DNA from: JBGMEA01 sp964444065
GTDB taxonomy: Bacteria > Bacillota > Clostridia > Eubacteriales > Anaerofustaceae
DNA length: 64,000 nucleotides
Direction of reading: 5' to 3'
NCBI GenBank assembly: GCA_964444065.1
Contig: CAYUFL010000005.1
Coordinates: 10,460-74,459 of the forward strand
Position 1 is the stretch's first letter. Each line of letters begins with the position of its first letter. The position numbers were made by a program, and so were the translations under genes. The notes under the pieces are model-generated. The model did not search any database and had not been told where the DNA came from. It was given only the letters and a program-made list of their open reading frames with translations. This document shows positions 1 through 8,632 of the stretch, piece after piece.

Positions 1-52
1 GACAGAGATTTGATTAACAATAAGATACAACCGAAACAGAAGGAGAATCGTT

Positions 53-304
53 ATGCTGGAATATAAATTCGATACGCAATTGCTCATCGAAGGTGAGAAT
101 TTATCGGAAGACGAAATCAATGCATATATCACGCAGCACATCGAAGGCGACAGCCTGCTTGCGGTCGGCGGCGAGGAGCTGATTAAAATTCATTATCATA
201 CCAATACGCCGTGGAAGTTGCTGGAGTATGCCAATTCACTCGGGGATATTTACGATGTTGTGGTGGAAAATATGGAGCGTCAGACACGCGGGCTTCAAGG
301 ATAG
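53..304 (+). CDS. Stand-alone FakA/YloV middle-domain protein (DAK-phosphatase-like)
   Basis: An 83-residue protein that matches only the middle domain of the FakA/YloV (DegV-partner fatty-acid kinase) family. The motif GDSLLAVGGEELIKIHYHT corresponds to the GDS-VVGDD-KVHVHT block of FakA, and it ends with the NMERQ segment typical of that domain. FakA itself is about 550 residues with an ATP-binding DhaL domain in front; none is encoded here. The start is supported by the ribosome site AAGGAG about 8 bases upstream. The window begins just before it, so upstream partners are unknown. It may act as an accessory or regulatory subunit; its function is inferred only from homology. Confidence 0.7.
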   Translation: MLEYKFDTQLLIEGENLSEDEINAYITQHIEGDSLLAVGGEELIKIHYHTNTPWKLLEYANSLGDIYDVVVENMERQTRGLQG

Positions 305-400
305 TCTGCATAGCCTTCCTTTTTATGCAGCATAACCCAACGCTGTTTTAAGCGACAATGAAACAGTGCCTGCCGCCAATACAATCGAATGGTGATGATC

Positions 401-1270
401 ATGCGAAAAACCTACTACTTCAGCGGAACAGGGAATACATTTGCTTTGGCAAGGGAGATAGCAGATCGGATCGGCGCGGAACTGATCTCGATTCCAACGG
501 TTGCGGACAGCGAATCGGTTCATATCAATGCCGAAAGCATCGGTATTGTTTTTCCGTCCTATCTGGCGCCCCTCTCAGGGTTGCCTCTTATTGTCGAACG
601 CTTTATCCGAACAATCGATAACATCGACACGCTGACTGTTTTCTCTGTCTGCAATTGCGGCGGATATGAGAGCGTCAACGCACTCCCGTCATTACACAGA
701 CTGGATACGATCATTTCTTCCTGCGGAGGGAAACTCCATGCGGCGTATTCGCTGAGACTTCCCATGAATAATCTGAATTATGAGCATATTCCGATTCCCA
801 TCAGCAGGGACAGTGAAGAGATTATCCGCAAAAGCAAGGCGAAAATCAACCGTATTGGTGATTCCATTGTCAAGAAGCGCAGGACAAAATATCGCATAAT
901 CAAAAAGCTGTTCTTGTATCTGATGGAGCCGATTTATCGACTGATGCGACCGGCGGTCATTAAGGAATTAAAACAAAAAGCGCAGGTGCCCGCGGACAGC
1001 GAATTGCATTATGCCGAACTGATGCCGCTGACTGATTGCAGCATTGCTGTGGACGCGGCATGCACCGGCTGCGGTATTTGCGCGAAGGTCTGCCCTGTGA
1101 ACAACATCGAAATGGTGAATTGCAAACCTGAATTTCAGCACAGATGCGAAATCTGCTTTGCCTGTGATGAATGGTGTCCGATAAATGCCATGCACCACTG
1201 GAGCAGATCAAACGGCGTAAAATATCATCACCCCGAAGTGCGTCTTACGGATATGCTGGGTGGGAAATAA
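401..1270 (+). CDS. EFR1-type ferredoxin: flavodoxin-like domain plus two [4Fe-4S] clusters
   Basis: About 289 residues. The N-terminus (YYFSGTGNTFALA) is a flavodoxin-like FMN-binding loop, and residues about 225-265 hold two CxxCxxCxxxCP-type cluster motifs (CTGCGICAKVCP and CEICFACDEWCP). This architecture is the EFR1 family of anaerobe electron-transfer proteins, which probably shuttle electrons between flavin and iron-sulfur partners in the cytoplasm. Three in-frame ATGs occur at 389, 395 and 401. I prefer 401 because it keeps the family N-terminus (MRKTYYFSGTGN) and has a GGTGAT ribosome-site-like stretch just upstream. It stands alone, with a terminator-like hairpin after it. Confidence 0.85.
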   Translation: MRKTYYFSGTGNTFALAREIADRIGAELISIPTVADSESVHINAESIGIVFPSYLAPLSGLPLIVERFIRTIDNIDTLTVFSVCNCGGYESVNALPSLHRLDTIISSCGGKLHAAYSLRLPMNNLNYEHIPIPISRDSEEIIRKSKAKINRIGDSIVKKRRTKYRIIKKLFLYLMEPIYRLMRPAVIKELKQKAQVPADSELHYAELMPLTDCSIAVDAACTGCGICAKVCPVNNIEMVNCKPEFQHRCEICFACDEWCPINAMHHWSRSNGVKYHHPEVRLTDMLGGK

Positions 1271-1289
1271 ACAACAACTGTGTAAATCC

Positions 1290-1326
1290 GATTACAGTCC
1301 GAAGAGCTGTTTTTACAGTTTTTTTC
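1290..1326 (+). terminator. Probable intrinsic terminator after the EFR1 gene
   Basis: Short stems (ACAG/CTGT inside AACTGT/ACAGTT) are followed by a run of seven T. The pairing is imperfect but the position, just after the stop codon, fits termination of the ferredoxin gene. Confidence 0.5.
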
Positions 1327-1452
1327 GATGGAAGCACAATCAGAATGAGCAGTTCAGAAAATATTATGACAATCGGTCATCTTCCTATTATATTAAAGTA
1401 AATAATGGTTATAATGTAACTAAGTTATAAATCATATTGCTTTGGGGGTTAC

Positions 1453-3018
1453 ATGATGAAAATTTATCACGGCAGTATACTGACCTGCGACAGCAGCAGT
1501 AACATCTTTGAATATCTGGTCGAAGAAAACGGGAAAATCAGTTTTGTCGGAGATGCTTTGCCGTCTCAATACGAGGGTGCTCCCGTCATCGAACTCGGCA
1601 GTCGGGCGCTTGTGCCGTCCTTTGCCGATACCCATCTGCACTTCGCAAGTATGGCACTGTTTCACGCAGGTCTCAACGCGATGGACGTCACCAGCAACGA
1701 AGAACTGAAAGAACGACTGTCCGCGTTCCTGCCGACAACAAAAGTTAAGATTGTCATCGCGTTCGGTGCTTCTCCTCATTCGGTAAAAGAAAGAACACTG
1801 CTTTCCAGAGAGGATCTGGACTGCGTATCGCAGGATCGTCCGATCATGGTGGTCAAATACGACGGGCATGCCTGCATTGTCAATACCGCATTGCTAAAGC
1901 AGTTGCCGGAAAAAATCAAAACGATCCGCGGGTATAATCCGGATTCCGGAGAGATGAATCAGGAAGCTTTTTTTGCAACGACGGATTATGTTTCCAGTGT
2001 TGTTTCAGTGTGGGATCTAGTGAAATATATGCAAAAATCCATTGATTATATGGCATCCAAAGGCATCGGCATGATGCATTCGGTCAGCGGGGTCGGGTTC
2101 CCGAAGGATATGGATGTGGATTTGGAACGTTACGTGGGGCGCGGAGCAACGGGCGGGTTCCAAATGAGACTGTTTTTTCAGACGATGGATACCGATAAAG
2201 TATGCAAGCGCAAACTTCCCCGCATCGGAGGATGTTTTGCGACGGCGCTCGACGGCTGCTACGGCTCGATGGATGCCGCGATGATTCAGCCGTATGAAGG
2301 CACCGACAATAAAGGCGTCCTATACTATACGGACGAAGAAGTGATTAACTTTTGCAAAAAAGCAAACAGACTCGGGCTTCAGATCGAAATGCACGCCATC
2401 GGGGACGCGGCGTTCAATCAGGCAACAAAAGCACTGAAAGCCGCATTGGACGATTATCCGCGCGAAGACCACCGCCACGGCATCATTCATGCCTGTCTGC
2501 CTACCGCGGAAGGGATCGAAATCTGCAGGCAATACCACATTCATATACCGATGCAAACATCCTTTATCGTCTGGGCACAGGAACCGGACTGGTATATAAG
2601 AGAGATTATGGGAGAACGGGAAGCACAGCTCAATCCGCTAAGGAGCTTTGTGGATAACGGCATTGTCATTTCGGCGGGCTCCGATTCGCCATGTACCGAT
2701 CCCGATCCGATGCTTTGGATTCACAATGCTTGCAATCATCCGGTGCAAAATCAGGCGCTGACCCTCAATGAAGCGATGCGTATGGCAACATATTGGGGTT
2801 ACTGGACTTCCTTTGACGAAAAAGAACGCGGATCGCTGGAAACAGGAAAGATCGCGGATATGGTCATCTTGGGCGAAAATCCTTACTCCGTGCCGAAAGA
2901 CCGTCTGAAAGACATTGCTGTCGAACAACTGATTCTGAACGGAAAAGCATACGAAAAACAAAACGGCAGCTGGGTCGGCATGGTCATCCGCGGATTGTTC
3001 GGTTCAAAAAAAATTTAA
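1453..3018 (+). CDS. YtcJ-like metal-dependent amidohydrolase
   Basis: A 521-residue amidohydrolase-superfamily enzyme of the YtcJ/amidohydrolase_3 type. It carries the HxH metal motif in DTHLHFASMA (residues about 57-61), the EMHAIGDAAFN block with the later metal histidine, and SAGSDSPCTDPDPM with the catalytic aspartate near residue 415. The C-terminus has the usual KIADMVILGENPY beta-domain return. Length matches the family (about 520-560). The substrate cannot be told. The start ATG is preceded by GGGGGT; the next codon is also ATG. A TATAAT box lies at 1410-1415. It is probably transcribed alone. Confidence 0.85.
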   Translation: MMKIYHGSILTCDSSSNIFEYLVEENGKISFVGDALPSQYEGAPVIELGSRALVPSFADTHLHFASMALFHAGLNAMDVTSNEELKERLSAFLPTTKVKIVIAFGASPHSVKERTLLSREDLDCVSQDRPIMVVKYDGHACIVNTALLKQLPEKIKTIRGYNPDSGEMNQEAFFATTDYVSSVVSVWDLVKYMQKSIDYMASKGIGMMHSVSGVGFPKDMDVDLERYVGRGATGGFQMRLFFQTMDTDKVCKRKLPRIGGCFATALDGCYGSMDAAMIQPYEGTDNKGVLYYTDEEVINFCKKANRLGLQIEMHAIGDAAFNQATKALKAALDDYPREDHRHGIIHACLPTAEGIEICRQYHIHIPMQTSFIVWAQEPDWYIREIMGEREAQLNPLRSFVDNGIVISAGSDSPCTDPDPMLWIHNACNHPVQNQALTLNEAMRMATYWGYWTSFDEKERGSLETGKIADMVILGENPYSVPKDRLKDIAVEQLILNGKAYEKQNGSWVGMVIRGLFGSKKI

Positions 3019-3036
3019 CGTAAATTATGATTATTT

Positions 3037-4041
3037 ATGCTTGGAACAGAAATGAATGATACGATACAATTTCTCGCTGGAAAGTTGATACAATTTGATG
3101 CTGAATTCATAAGTGATCTACTTAGGTTGCCTGATGATCTAAAGAGCAACTTTGTTCAAATGGCGATTCCTTATTTTGGTGCTTTTGCCGATGGGGCTGA
3201 ACAATGGGGAAATAAAATCAGTAATAACAGTATTATTTTTTCTGAACAAGAAGAAAAATTTTATAAATACTTACGGAATCAGCACAAATTATTCGATCAA
3301 TCTTATGAATGTATGTATAGAAAAATAGAGGACGAATTTAATTCCAGCGATCGCTATTTTAGAAATAGAGCGTCATGGTTGATAAGAGGCTTGAATTTAT
3401 ATAAAAATGTTGGTGTGTATTTTTGTGGCAAACACCCTGTGGGTAATACAATTCTAATAGGTTTATATACACCTTTTAGTCCGGTAAATAACCCCAACGG
3501 TCAAGAAATCCGTATATTATTTGAGGTGCTCGGAAAACTACTTCGGCAATATATTGAAGAAATGAAAGAAACTCAGATTGTTACTCATAAAGAGAAAATT
3601 AGAATAGAGGATTATAACTTTTTCGCAAAATGTCCAATAGGAAAAAATCCGGATACGAATAGATTTTGTTTATTTTCAATCTTATGTACAGTTAATTATT
3701 TGATTTATTTTTTAGATAGAATATTTATTCAGGAGACTCCAACAAAATTAAGGTGGGCATATCTTCAGTACTACTATTTAATCGATTTACTTGCGCAGAT
3801 AAATATGATACTGGATACAAAATATAAAATTGATGATAGTTTGAAATGCCGATTATTCAGGAATTGCATGGCGCATTATGGATTACAGCCTTCGTTAAAA
3901 AACTTTAACATAAACAATCATGATATAATGGGTGGCATTACAGATCACTTTTTTGGTAAAAATTATTTTGAAGTAAAGCAATTTATTTACTGCGAACTGA
4001 AAAGTTTATCTTGCCAGTTGGAAAATGATCTAATCAATTAA
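3037..4041 (+). CDS. AT-rich orphan protein with a HEPN-like Rx4H motif
   Basis: A 334-residue protein that I do not recognise overall. Base composition is clearly more AT-rich than the flanking genes, which suggests transfer. Near the C-terminus, residues 275-280 read RNCMAH within LFRNCMAHYG, the Rx4H signature of HEPN RNase-type helical domains, in a predicted all-helical context. HEPN proteins act in toxin-antitoxin, abortive infection and host defence, or in RNA processing. No obvious antitoxin nucleotidyltransferase (MNT) gene is adjacent. No strong ribosome site is visible; an internal ATG at 3052 could be the true start. The HEPN call is an inference from one motif. Confidence 0.6.
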   Translation: MLGTEMNDTIQFLAGKLIQFDAEFISDLLRLPDDLKSNFVQMAIPYFGAFADGAEQWGNKISNNSIIFSEQEEKFYKYLRNQHKLFDQSYECMYRKIEDEFNSSDRYFRNRASWLIRGLNLYKNVGVYFCGKHPVGNTILIGLYTPFSPVNNPNGQEIRILFEVLGKLLRQYIEEMKETQIVTHKEKIRIEDYNFFAKCPIGKNPDTNRFCLFSILCTVNYLIYFLDRIFIQETPTKLRWAYLQYYYLIDLLAQINMILDTKYKIDDSLKCRLFRNCMAHYGLQPSLKNFNINNHDIMGGITDHFFGKNYFEVKQFIYCELKSLSCQLENDLIN

Positions 4042-4076
4042 ACACAATAAAATAGCCCGGAGGTTAATACAATTAT

Positions 4077-4853
4077 ATGAACAGAGAACTCATACAATTA
4101 TCGGAACTGGTACTCGGCGCAAACCACTATCTGAAAACGGGGGATGATTTTGACGGGACTACGCATGATCACATTCGGTCTGTTACCTTCGAATTTGCGC
4201 CGCAGTTGCAGAGCGGTGGAGATCGTCAAATTGTTTCGGGTGTCTCTGCCTGGATGAAAGAGCTTGGCGTGCGAAAAACGCAAAAAGTTTATTTGTTCAC
4301 GCAACCGTCGAAAGAAGACGTCGAAACAGTCTCATCGGCGAACGGTGCGCAAAAATGGGGTTTTGTTACTGTTGATGAAACGAAGTCTGCCATGTGGGTC
4401 AGAAACTGGGTCTTGGATGAAGAAACGGAGCAGTGGGATGTGACCTATACGGAATTTCCCGCTCCTTCGGGCAAAGTGTTTTCACTCGATAACAACAAAT
4501 ACTATATGCGTGTGTCTTTCTTAAAAGAAACTCTTTTGGAAATCGGAAAATTGGCAGCTGAGCTCGCACTTGATGATTGGGCGGAGCATTTCTCAAACGG
4601 GTACAAGATTCTGAACGGAGAAAGTGTACAGCCTTACATTAATCTGCCGTTCAAATCCCTTTTGAAAGTAGAGGATTGTGCCGCGATTATCGACGCGCTG
4701 AGCTGGGCATGGGTATTCTTGGGTGAAGGTTGGTGGACGGATGCTCCGGCGGCGGCTGCGCACGAAAAAGATCGTACCGAGGCATATGAAACACTGACTT
4801 ACGCACTGTATCAGAACTGTCTGTATTCGCTGATGTACTGTATTAATCTTTAA
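4077..4853 (+). CDS. Conserved-looking protein of unknown function
   Basis: A 258-residue soluble protein with no signal peptide and no motif I recognise. It is rich in aromatic residues (the segments KWGFVTVDET and AWVFLGEGWWTDAP), and the C-terminal third is probably helical. Codon use and GC resemble the following exchanger gene, which begins 19 bases later, so the two are likely co-transcribed. A GGAGG lies about 15 bases before the ATG, somewhat further than usual. I assign no function. Confidence 0.75.
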   Translation: MNRELIQLSELVLGANHYLKTGDDFDGTTHDHIRSVTFEFAPQLQSGGDRQIVSGVSAWMKELGVRKTQKVYLFTQPSKEDVETVSSANGAQKWGFVTVDETKSAMWVRNWVLDEETEQWDVTYTEFPAPSGKVFSLDNNKYYMRVSFLKETLLEIGKLAAELALDDWAEHFSNGYKILNGESVQPYINLPFKSLLKVEDCAAIIDALSWAWVFLGEGWWTDAPAAAAHEKDRTEAYETLTYALYQNCLYSLMYCINL

Positions 4854-4872
4854 TCATTTGTGAGGGTTTGTT

Positions 4873-5919
4873 TTGAAAGTATTAAAATATCTGCTTATTT
4901 TTATTCCGCTGACTCTTGTTGCTGAATTTTTGCATTTATCGCAAACTTGGATTTTTATTCTTTCGGCATTGGCAATCATCCCGCTTGCCGGAATTATGGG
5001 CAGATCGACAGAAAGCATTTCCTATTATGCCGGCAATCGTGTCGGCGGATTTCTCAATGCGACTTTCGGGAATGCGACAGAATTGATCATTGGATTTTTT
5101 GCCATGAAAGCAGGATTGTTCGATGTCGTGAAGGCGTCCATCGCAGGCTCGGTCATCGGTAATGTGCTGCTCGTTCTCGGATTGAGTATGCTGCTCGGCG
5201 GCATTAAATACAAAAAACAGTGTTTTTGCAAGGAAGTTATCAACGTCACAGCGAGTATGCTGCTTTTTGCCGTGATCGGACTGACAATACCTGCGATCTT
5301 CACGCATACGGTTTCTTCGGAATTAATGACGACGCAGTATGAAGGGCTCAGCGTGATTGTCGCGGTCATTATGTTTGCAATCTATATTATGAGTTTAATC
5401 TTCTCGTTCTACACACATAAGGATATCTATGCGACCGATTCCGAAGAAGAAGTCGGCAGTCCCGATTGGTCATTAAAAAAATCCGTTATTATCCTGGTAT
5501 GCTCCACTGTCTTTATCGGAGTGATGTCCGAGTTGTTTGTCGGTGCGGTTGAACCGATGACAGCGTCGCTCGGACTGAGCGAGTTCTTTGTCGGGATTAT
5601 CCTTGTGCCGATCATCGGCAACGCCGCGGAACACAGCACCGCAATTATGATGGCGCTGAAGAACAAGATGAATGTCGCAGTCGAGATCGCTTTGGGTTCC
5701 AGCCTGCAAATCATTCTTTTCGTTACGCCCGTACTGATATTCCTCAGCCTGCTGTTCTCACCGATGAGCATTGTATTCAACACCTTTGAGTTGGTTGCGC
5801 TGATTTTTTCGGTTATGATTGCGAACAGGGTGGCGAGCGACGGAGAGTCAAACTGGCTTGAGGGCGTACAGCTGATCGCTGCATATGTGATCTTTGCGGC
5901 ATCGTTTTTTATTCTCTGA
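4873..5919 (+). CDS. cax: Calcium/proton exchanger (CaCA superfamily, CAX family)
   Basis: A 348-residue integral membrane antiporter with about eleven hydrophobic segments. It has the two inverted-repeat signature motifs of Ca2+/H+ exchangers: GNATELIIGFFAMK in the first half and GNAAEHSTAIMMALKNK in the second, whose acidic residues bind the cation. It would export Ca2+ (or another divalent cation) in exchange for protons at the cytoplasmic membrane. The start codon is TTG, preceded by GAGGG. It lies between an unknown protein gene (19 bases) and an FmdE-like gene (50 bases), in an operon-like run. Length is typical. Confidence 0.9.
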   Translation: MKVLKYLLIFIPLTLVAEFLHLSQTWIFILSALAIIPLAGIMGRSTESISYYAGNRVGGFLNATFGNATELIIGFFAMKAGLFDVVKASIAGSVIGNVLLVLGLSMLLGGIKYKKQCFCKEVINVTASMLLFAVIGLTIPAIFTHTVSSELMTTQYEGLSVIVAVIMFAIYIMSLIFSFYTHKDIYATDSEEEVGSPDWSLKKSVIILVCSTVFIGVMSELFVGAVEPMTASLGLSEFFVGIILVPIIGNAAEHSTAIMMALKNKMNVAVEIALGSSLQIILFVTPVLIFLSLLFSPMSIVFNTFELVALIFSVMIANRVASDGESNWLEGVQLIAAYVIFAASFFIL

Positions 5920-5969
5920 TAGTTTGATATATTTTTTTTATACTTTTCTGATTTTAGAGGAGATCGATT

Positions 5970-6368
5970 ATGAATCAAATACGCACCTGGCAGCAGTGTG
6001 TTGCCGCACACGGACATGAATGCGGGGGACTTGCCATCGGTTATCAGGCAAGCCGATATGCAATCGAATTGCTGGACATCGAATTCGCAGAAGACGAACG
6101 CATTCTCTGCTTTGCGGAAGGTAAGGGCTGTCCGCTTGACGGTATTCGCACGATGCTGCGATGCGATGAAGGAAAGAACGAATTGCGTGTCGAAGATACC
6201 GGGAATCATGCTTACCGTTTTTATAATCTGAGCACAGGGGAAGGTGTGCGTCTCACACCGAAGCGATATCCCGAGATGGACAAAAGCGAGATGAAGGATT
6301 TCCTGTTGAATATGACCTATCGATATCTGTTTGATAAAGCCAGTACAGATCAGAATTCCGAAGTGTAA
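5970..6368 (+). CDS. FmdE-like zinc/metal-binding protein
   Basis: A 132-residue protein matching the N-terminal core of the FmdE family (named for formylmethanofuran dehydrogenase subunit E). Visible signatures are HGHECGGLAIGYQ near residue 17 and FAEGKGCPLDGIRTMLRC near residue 51, which carry the conserved His and Cys metal ligands. Many bacteria that lack methanogenesis carry such proteins; their role is unsettled, often linked to molybdenum or tungsten enzymes. The C-terminal zinc-finger extension of longer members is absent. The start has a GAGGAG site upstream. It is followed 12 bases later by the YgjP-like protease gene. Confidence 0.8.
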   Translation: MNQIRTWQQCVAAHGHECGGLAIGYQASRYAIELLDIEFAEDERILCFAEGKGCPLDGIRTMLRCDEGKNELRVEDTGNHAYRFYNLSTGEGVRLTPKRYPEMDKSEMKDFLLNMTYRYLFDKASTDQNSEV

Positions 6369-6380
6369 CAGGAAGAAAAA

Positions 6381-7088
6381 ATGATACATACCTATCAGGG
6401 AACCACCGTCGAATTTGCAGTTATCCATAAAAAGCGCAGTGATATCGGTATTTATGTCGATATTTACGGGCAGATTGCAGTGCATACACCGAAAGGTACG
6501 TCTTTCGAACGGATCACTGCCGAACTGGAACGTCGGTGGGACTGGCTGCAAGCTGAAATACAGCAAAAAAAGACACAATTGGCTGCTCCTTTCTCGAAAG
6601 TCTACGAGCCGGGTGAAGTCTTTCTTTACCGCGGCACAAAGTATCCGATTCTGATTCTGCCGAACACGGAACAGGGAAAAGACCGCGTGCGCTTTGAGAC
6701 GGATAAACTATGTATTTACGTGAAAGAGCAGGACGATGAGGCGATCAGAGCGGCACTCAGCCGTTTTTATTACCAACAGTGCAAATCCCTGGTGCAGGCG
6801 CGTATTCGTTTCTATCAGCCGCAGTTCAAGGTAAAACCGCACTCTGTCAGCATCGTCGGAGATGAACGGAACTGGGGTACCTGTGATTCGAACCGTGCGC
6901 TGACCTTCAACTGGAAGCTTGCCATGGCGCCCGTCGAAGTGATTGATTATGTCGTCGTGCATGAAATGTGCCATATGGTGCATATGAACCATGACCGTTC
7001 GTTCTGGCGGCTCGTGGGAAAGTTGGTGCCGGATTATGAAAAGAAGCAGCGATGGCTGGCACTTTCGTTCTGGCATATGAATATTTAG
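6381..7088 (+). CDS. YgjP-like zinc metalloprotease (M48-related, DUF45)
   Basis: A 235-residue protein of the YgjP/DUF45 family. The zinc-binding core HEMCHMVHMNH (an HExxH motif with a third downstream His) and the preceding family block WGTCDSNRALTFNWKL are both intact. Members are presumed zinc metallopeptidases, often encoded with restriction-modification or stress genes, but here the gene ends a run with an FmdE-like protein and a cation exchanger. An AGGAAG precedes the ATG. An intrinsic terminator at 7107-7134 closes the unit. Confidence 0.88.
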   Translation: MIHTYQGTTVEFAVIHKKRSDIGIYVDIYGQIAVHTPKGTSFERITAELERRWDWLQAEIQQKKTQLAAPFSKVYEPGEVFLYRGTKYPILILPNTEQGKDRVRFETDKLCIYVKEQDDEAIRAALSRFYYQQCKSLVQARIRFYQPQFKVKPHSVSIVGDERNWGTCDSNRALTFNWKLAMAPVEVIDYVVVHEMCHMVHMNHDRSFWRLVGKLVPDYEKKQRWLALSFWHMNI

Positions 7089-7106
7089 CGATAATAATTG
7101 ATGCGT

Positions 7107-7134
7107 GAGACGCTCCGATGCGGGCGTCTTTTTT
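7107..7134 (+). terminator. Intrinsic terminator after the YgjP-like gene
   Basis: Stem AGACGC/GCGTCT with a 10-base loop followed by a run of six T, 20 bases after the stop codon. Confidence 0.85.
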
Positions 7135-7226
7135 GTGTCGGTTGATATTGATTCAATATATTTAATCGTAATCGGATGAATTGGGATTATAATGCAAGTA
7201 ACGGCTCCCATTTGGGTGATCAATTT

Positions 7227-7254
7227 AATTCATGAGTTCATTATGAATTCATGA
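7227..7254. repeat. Paired AATTCATGA repeats upstream of the ornithine-synthase-like gene
   Basis: Two copies of AATTCATGA (7227-7235 and 7246-7254) lie 10 bases apart, the second overlapping the palindrome ATGAATTCAT. They sit about 70-95 bases before the next gene and may be an operator. There is no other support. Confidence 0.3.
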
Positions 7255-7322
7255 CACACTCGGAGGCCGGGTTGTCATTTGGATAGAATGAAAAATGGAT
7301 TGTCAGTGAAAGGGATTATGAA

Positions 7323-8435
7323 ATGGATATCGCAGTAATCGGATCATCCAAAAAAGAACATGAGAAAAGAGTACCGATTCACCCGGAGCATATTACCGAA
7401 ATACCTGCAAACATACGAAAGCATTTGTTCTTTGAAACAGGATATGGATTACCTTTTGACACGGAAGATGAAACAATATCTGCTTTAACAGGCAATGCCT
7501 TAACAGAGCGCGAAACATTACTGAGTGAGTGCAAAGCAATTTTAATCACGAAGCCTGTCGCGGAGGACTTTGAAAATATCCGGGAAGGATCACTGGTCTG
7601 GGGGTGGTTGCACAGCGTACAGCAAAGTATCATTACGCAAATTGCAATCGATAAAAAGTTAACGCTTATCGCGTGGGAAAATATGTATCATCATGGATCG
7701 CGCGATGTGTTTCATTTATTCAGCAGGAACAATGAAATGGCTGGATACTGCGGCGTTCAGCATGCATTGCAGTTAACGGGGATAGACGGCAATTTCGGAC
7801 CGAAACGAAAGGCAATCGTGATCAGCTTCGGATCGGTCAGCCGCGGCGCAATACAGGCATTAAAGGGACACGGGTTTACCGATATTACGGTATACACGCA
7901 GAGACCTTCGTATTTAACGGCAGCCAAGATACCGGGTATCGAATACAAACAAATCGCGAAAAAAGATAGCGGAGAAATCGAAATTGTCGGTTTGGAAGGA
8001 GACAACATACCTTTTGTAACGGAATTGGCCACCGCGGATATCATTGTCAACGGGGTTCTGCAAAATCCGAATCATCCGGATATGTATATTCAAGAGCATG
8101 ATATCAGCAAATTCACCAAAACCTGCCTGGTGATCGATATCAGCTGCTCGGCGGGTATGGGGTTCAGTTTCGCGCGTCCGACTGATTTTGTAAATCCGAT
8201 ATTAAATTTCGGCAAGATTAAATACTATGCGGTCGATCATACCCCTGCTTTATTGTGGAACAGCGCGACATGGGAAATTTCAAAGAGTATTCTGCCGTAC
8301 CTGCCGTTTATTGTGGAGCAGTCCGACAATAAAGATCTGATCGATGCGACCGATATCAAAGACGGAACAATCTTAAACAGAGACATAATATCGTTTCAAA
8401 ACCGCTCTGTTGTATATCCTTACAAACAGCTTTAG
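7323..8435 (+). CDS. Alanine dehydrogenase/PNT-superfamily enzyme, probable N5-(carboxyethyl)ornithine synthase
   Basis: A 370-residue protein of the alanine dehydrogenase/transhydrogenase superfamily. The N-terminal KRVPIHPEH segment and the Rossmann block around residues 160-200 (VISFGSVSRGAIQAL, a variant glycine loop) are visible. The late motif VDHTPALLWNSATWEIS resembles the NTPS-type active-site loop of N5-(carboxyethyl)ornithine synthases, which reductively condense pyruvate with ornithine or lysine using NADPH. Other opine-type or amino-acid dehydrogenase activity is possible. The ATG at 7323 has GAAAGGG upstream. It is monocistronic as far as can be seen. Confidence 0.65.
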   Translation: MDIAVIGSSKKEHEKRVPIHPEHITEIPANIRKHLFFETGYGLPFDTEDETISALTGNALTERETLLSECKAILITKPVAEDFENIREGSLVWGWLHSVQQSIITQIAIDKKLTLIAWENMYHHGSRDVFHLFSRNNEMAGYCGVQHALQLTGIDGNFGPKRKAIVISFGSVSRGAIQALKGHGFTDITVYTQRPSYLTAAKIPGIEYKQIAKKDSGEIEIVGLEGDNIPFVTELATADIIVNGVLQNPNHPDMYIQEHDISKFTKTCLVIDISCSAGMGFSFARPTDFVNPILNFGKIKYYAVDHTPALLWNSATWEISKSILPYLPFIVEQSDNKDLIDATDIKDGTILNRDIISFQNRSVVYPYKQL

Positions 8436-8543
8436 CGATCCGTAAGATGGATTGTGCATTGTCAATTTACGCGGCACTCGATGAATGACGGAGCGCTTTT
8501 ATCATTGCGCGGCTTTGTATGCGGCAAGCGCAGAATTATTTTA

Positions 8544-8580
8544 TTTTCCGATTCGGAAAATACTGAAAAACTGTTATAAT
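8544..8580 (+). promoter_or_regulatory. Promoter with an inverted repeat over the -35 box, upstream of the DUF2974 gene
   Basis: TTCGGA (8552-8557), a 17-base spacer and TATAAT (8575-8580). The perfect inverted repeat TTTTCCG-ATT-CGGAAAA (8544-8560) covers the -35 box and could be a repressor site. It lies 53 bases before the ATG of the next gene. Confidence 0.6.
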
Positions 8581-8632
8581 CGAATTAATATCTTTATTCA
8601 CGATTCTGCCAAATCTATTTACGAGGGACTTT

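Noticed and set aside
5427..6578. A 383-codon open frame on the minus strand
   Set aside because: It runs through three plus-strand genes (exchanger, FmdE-like, YgjP-like) with clear motifs; no ribosome site or family resemblance.
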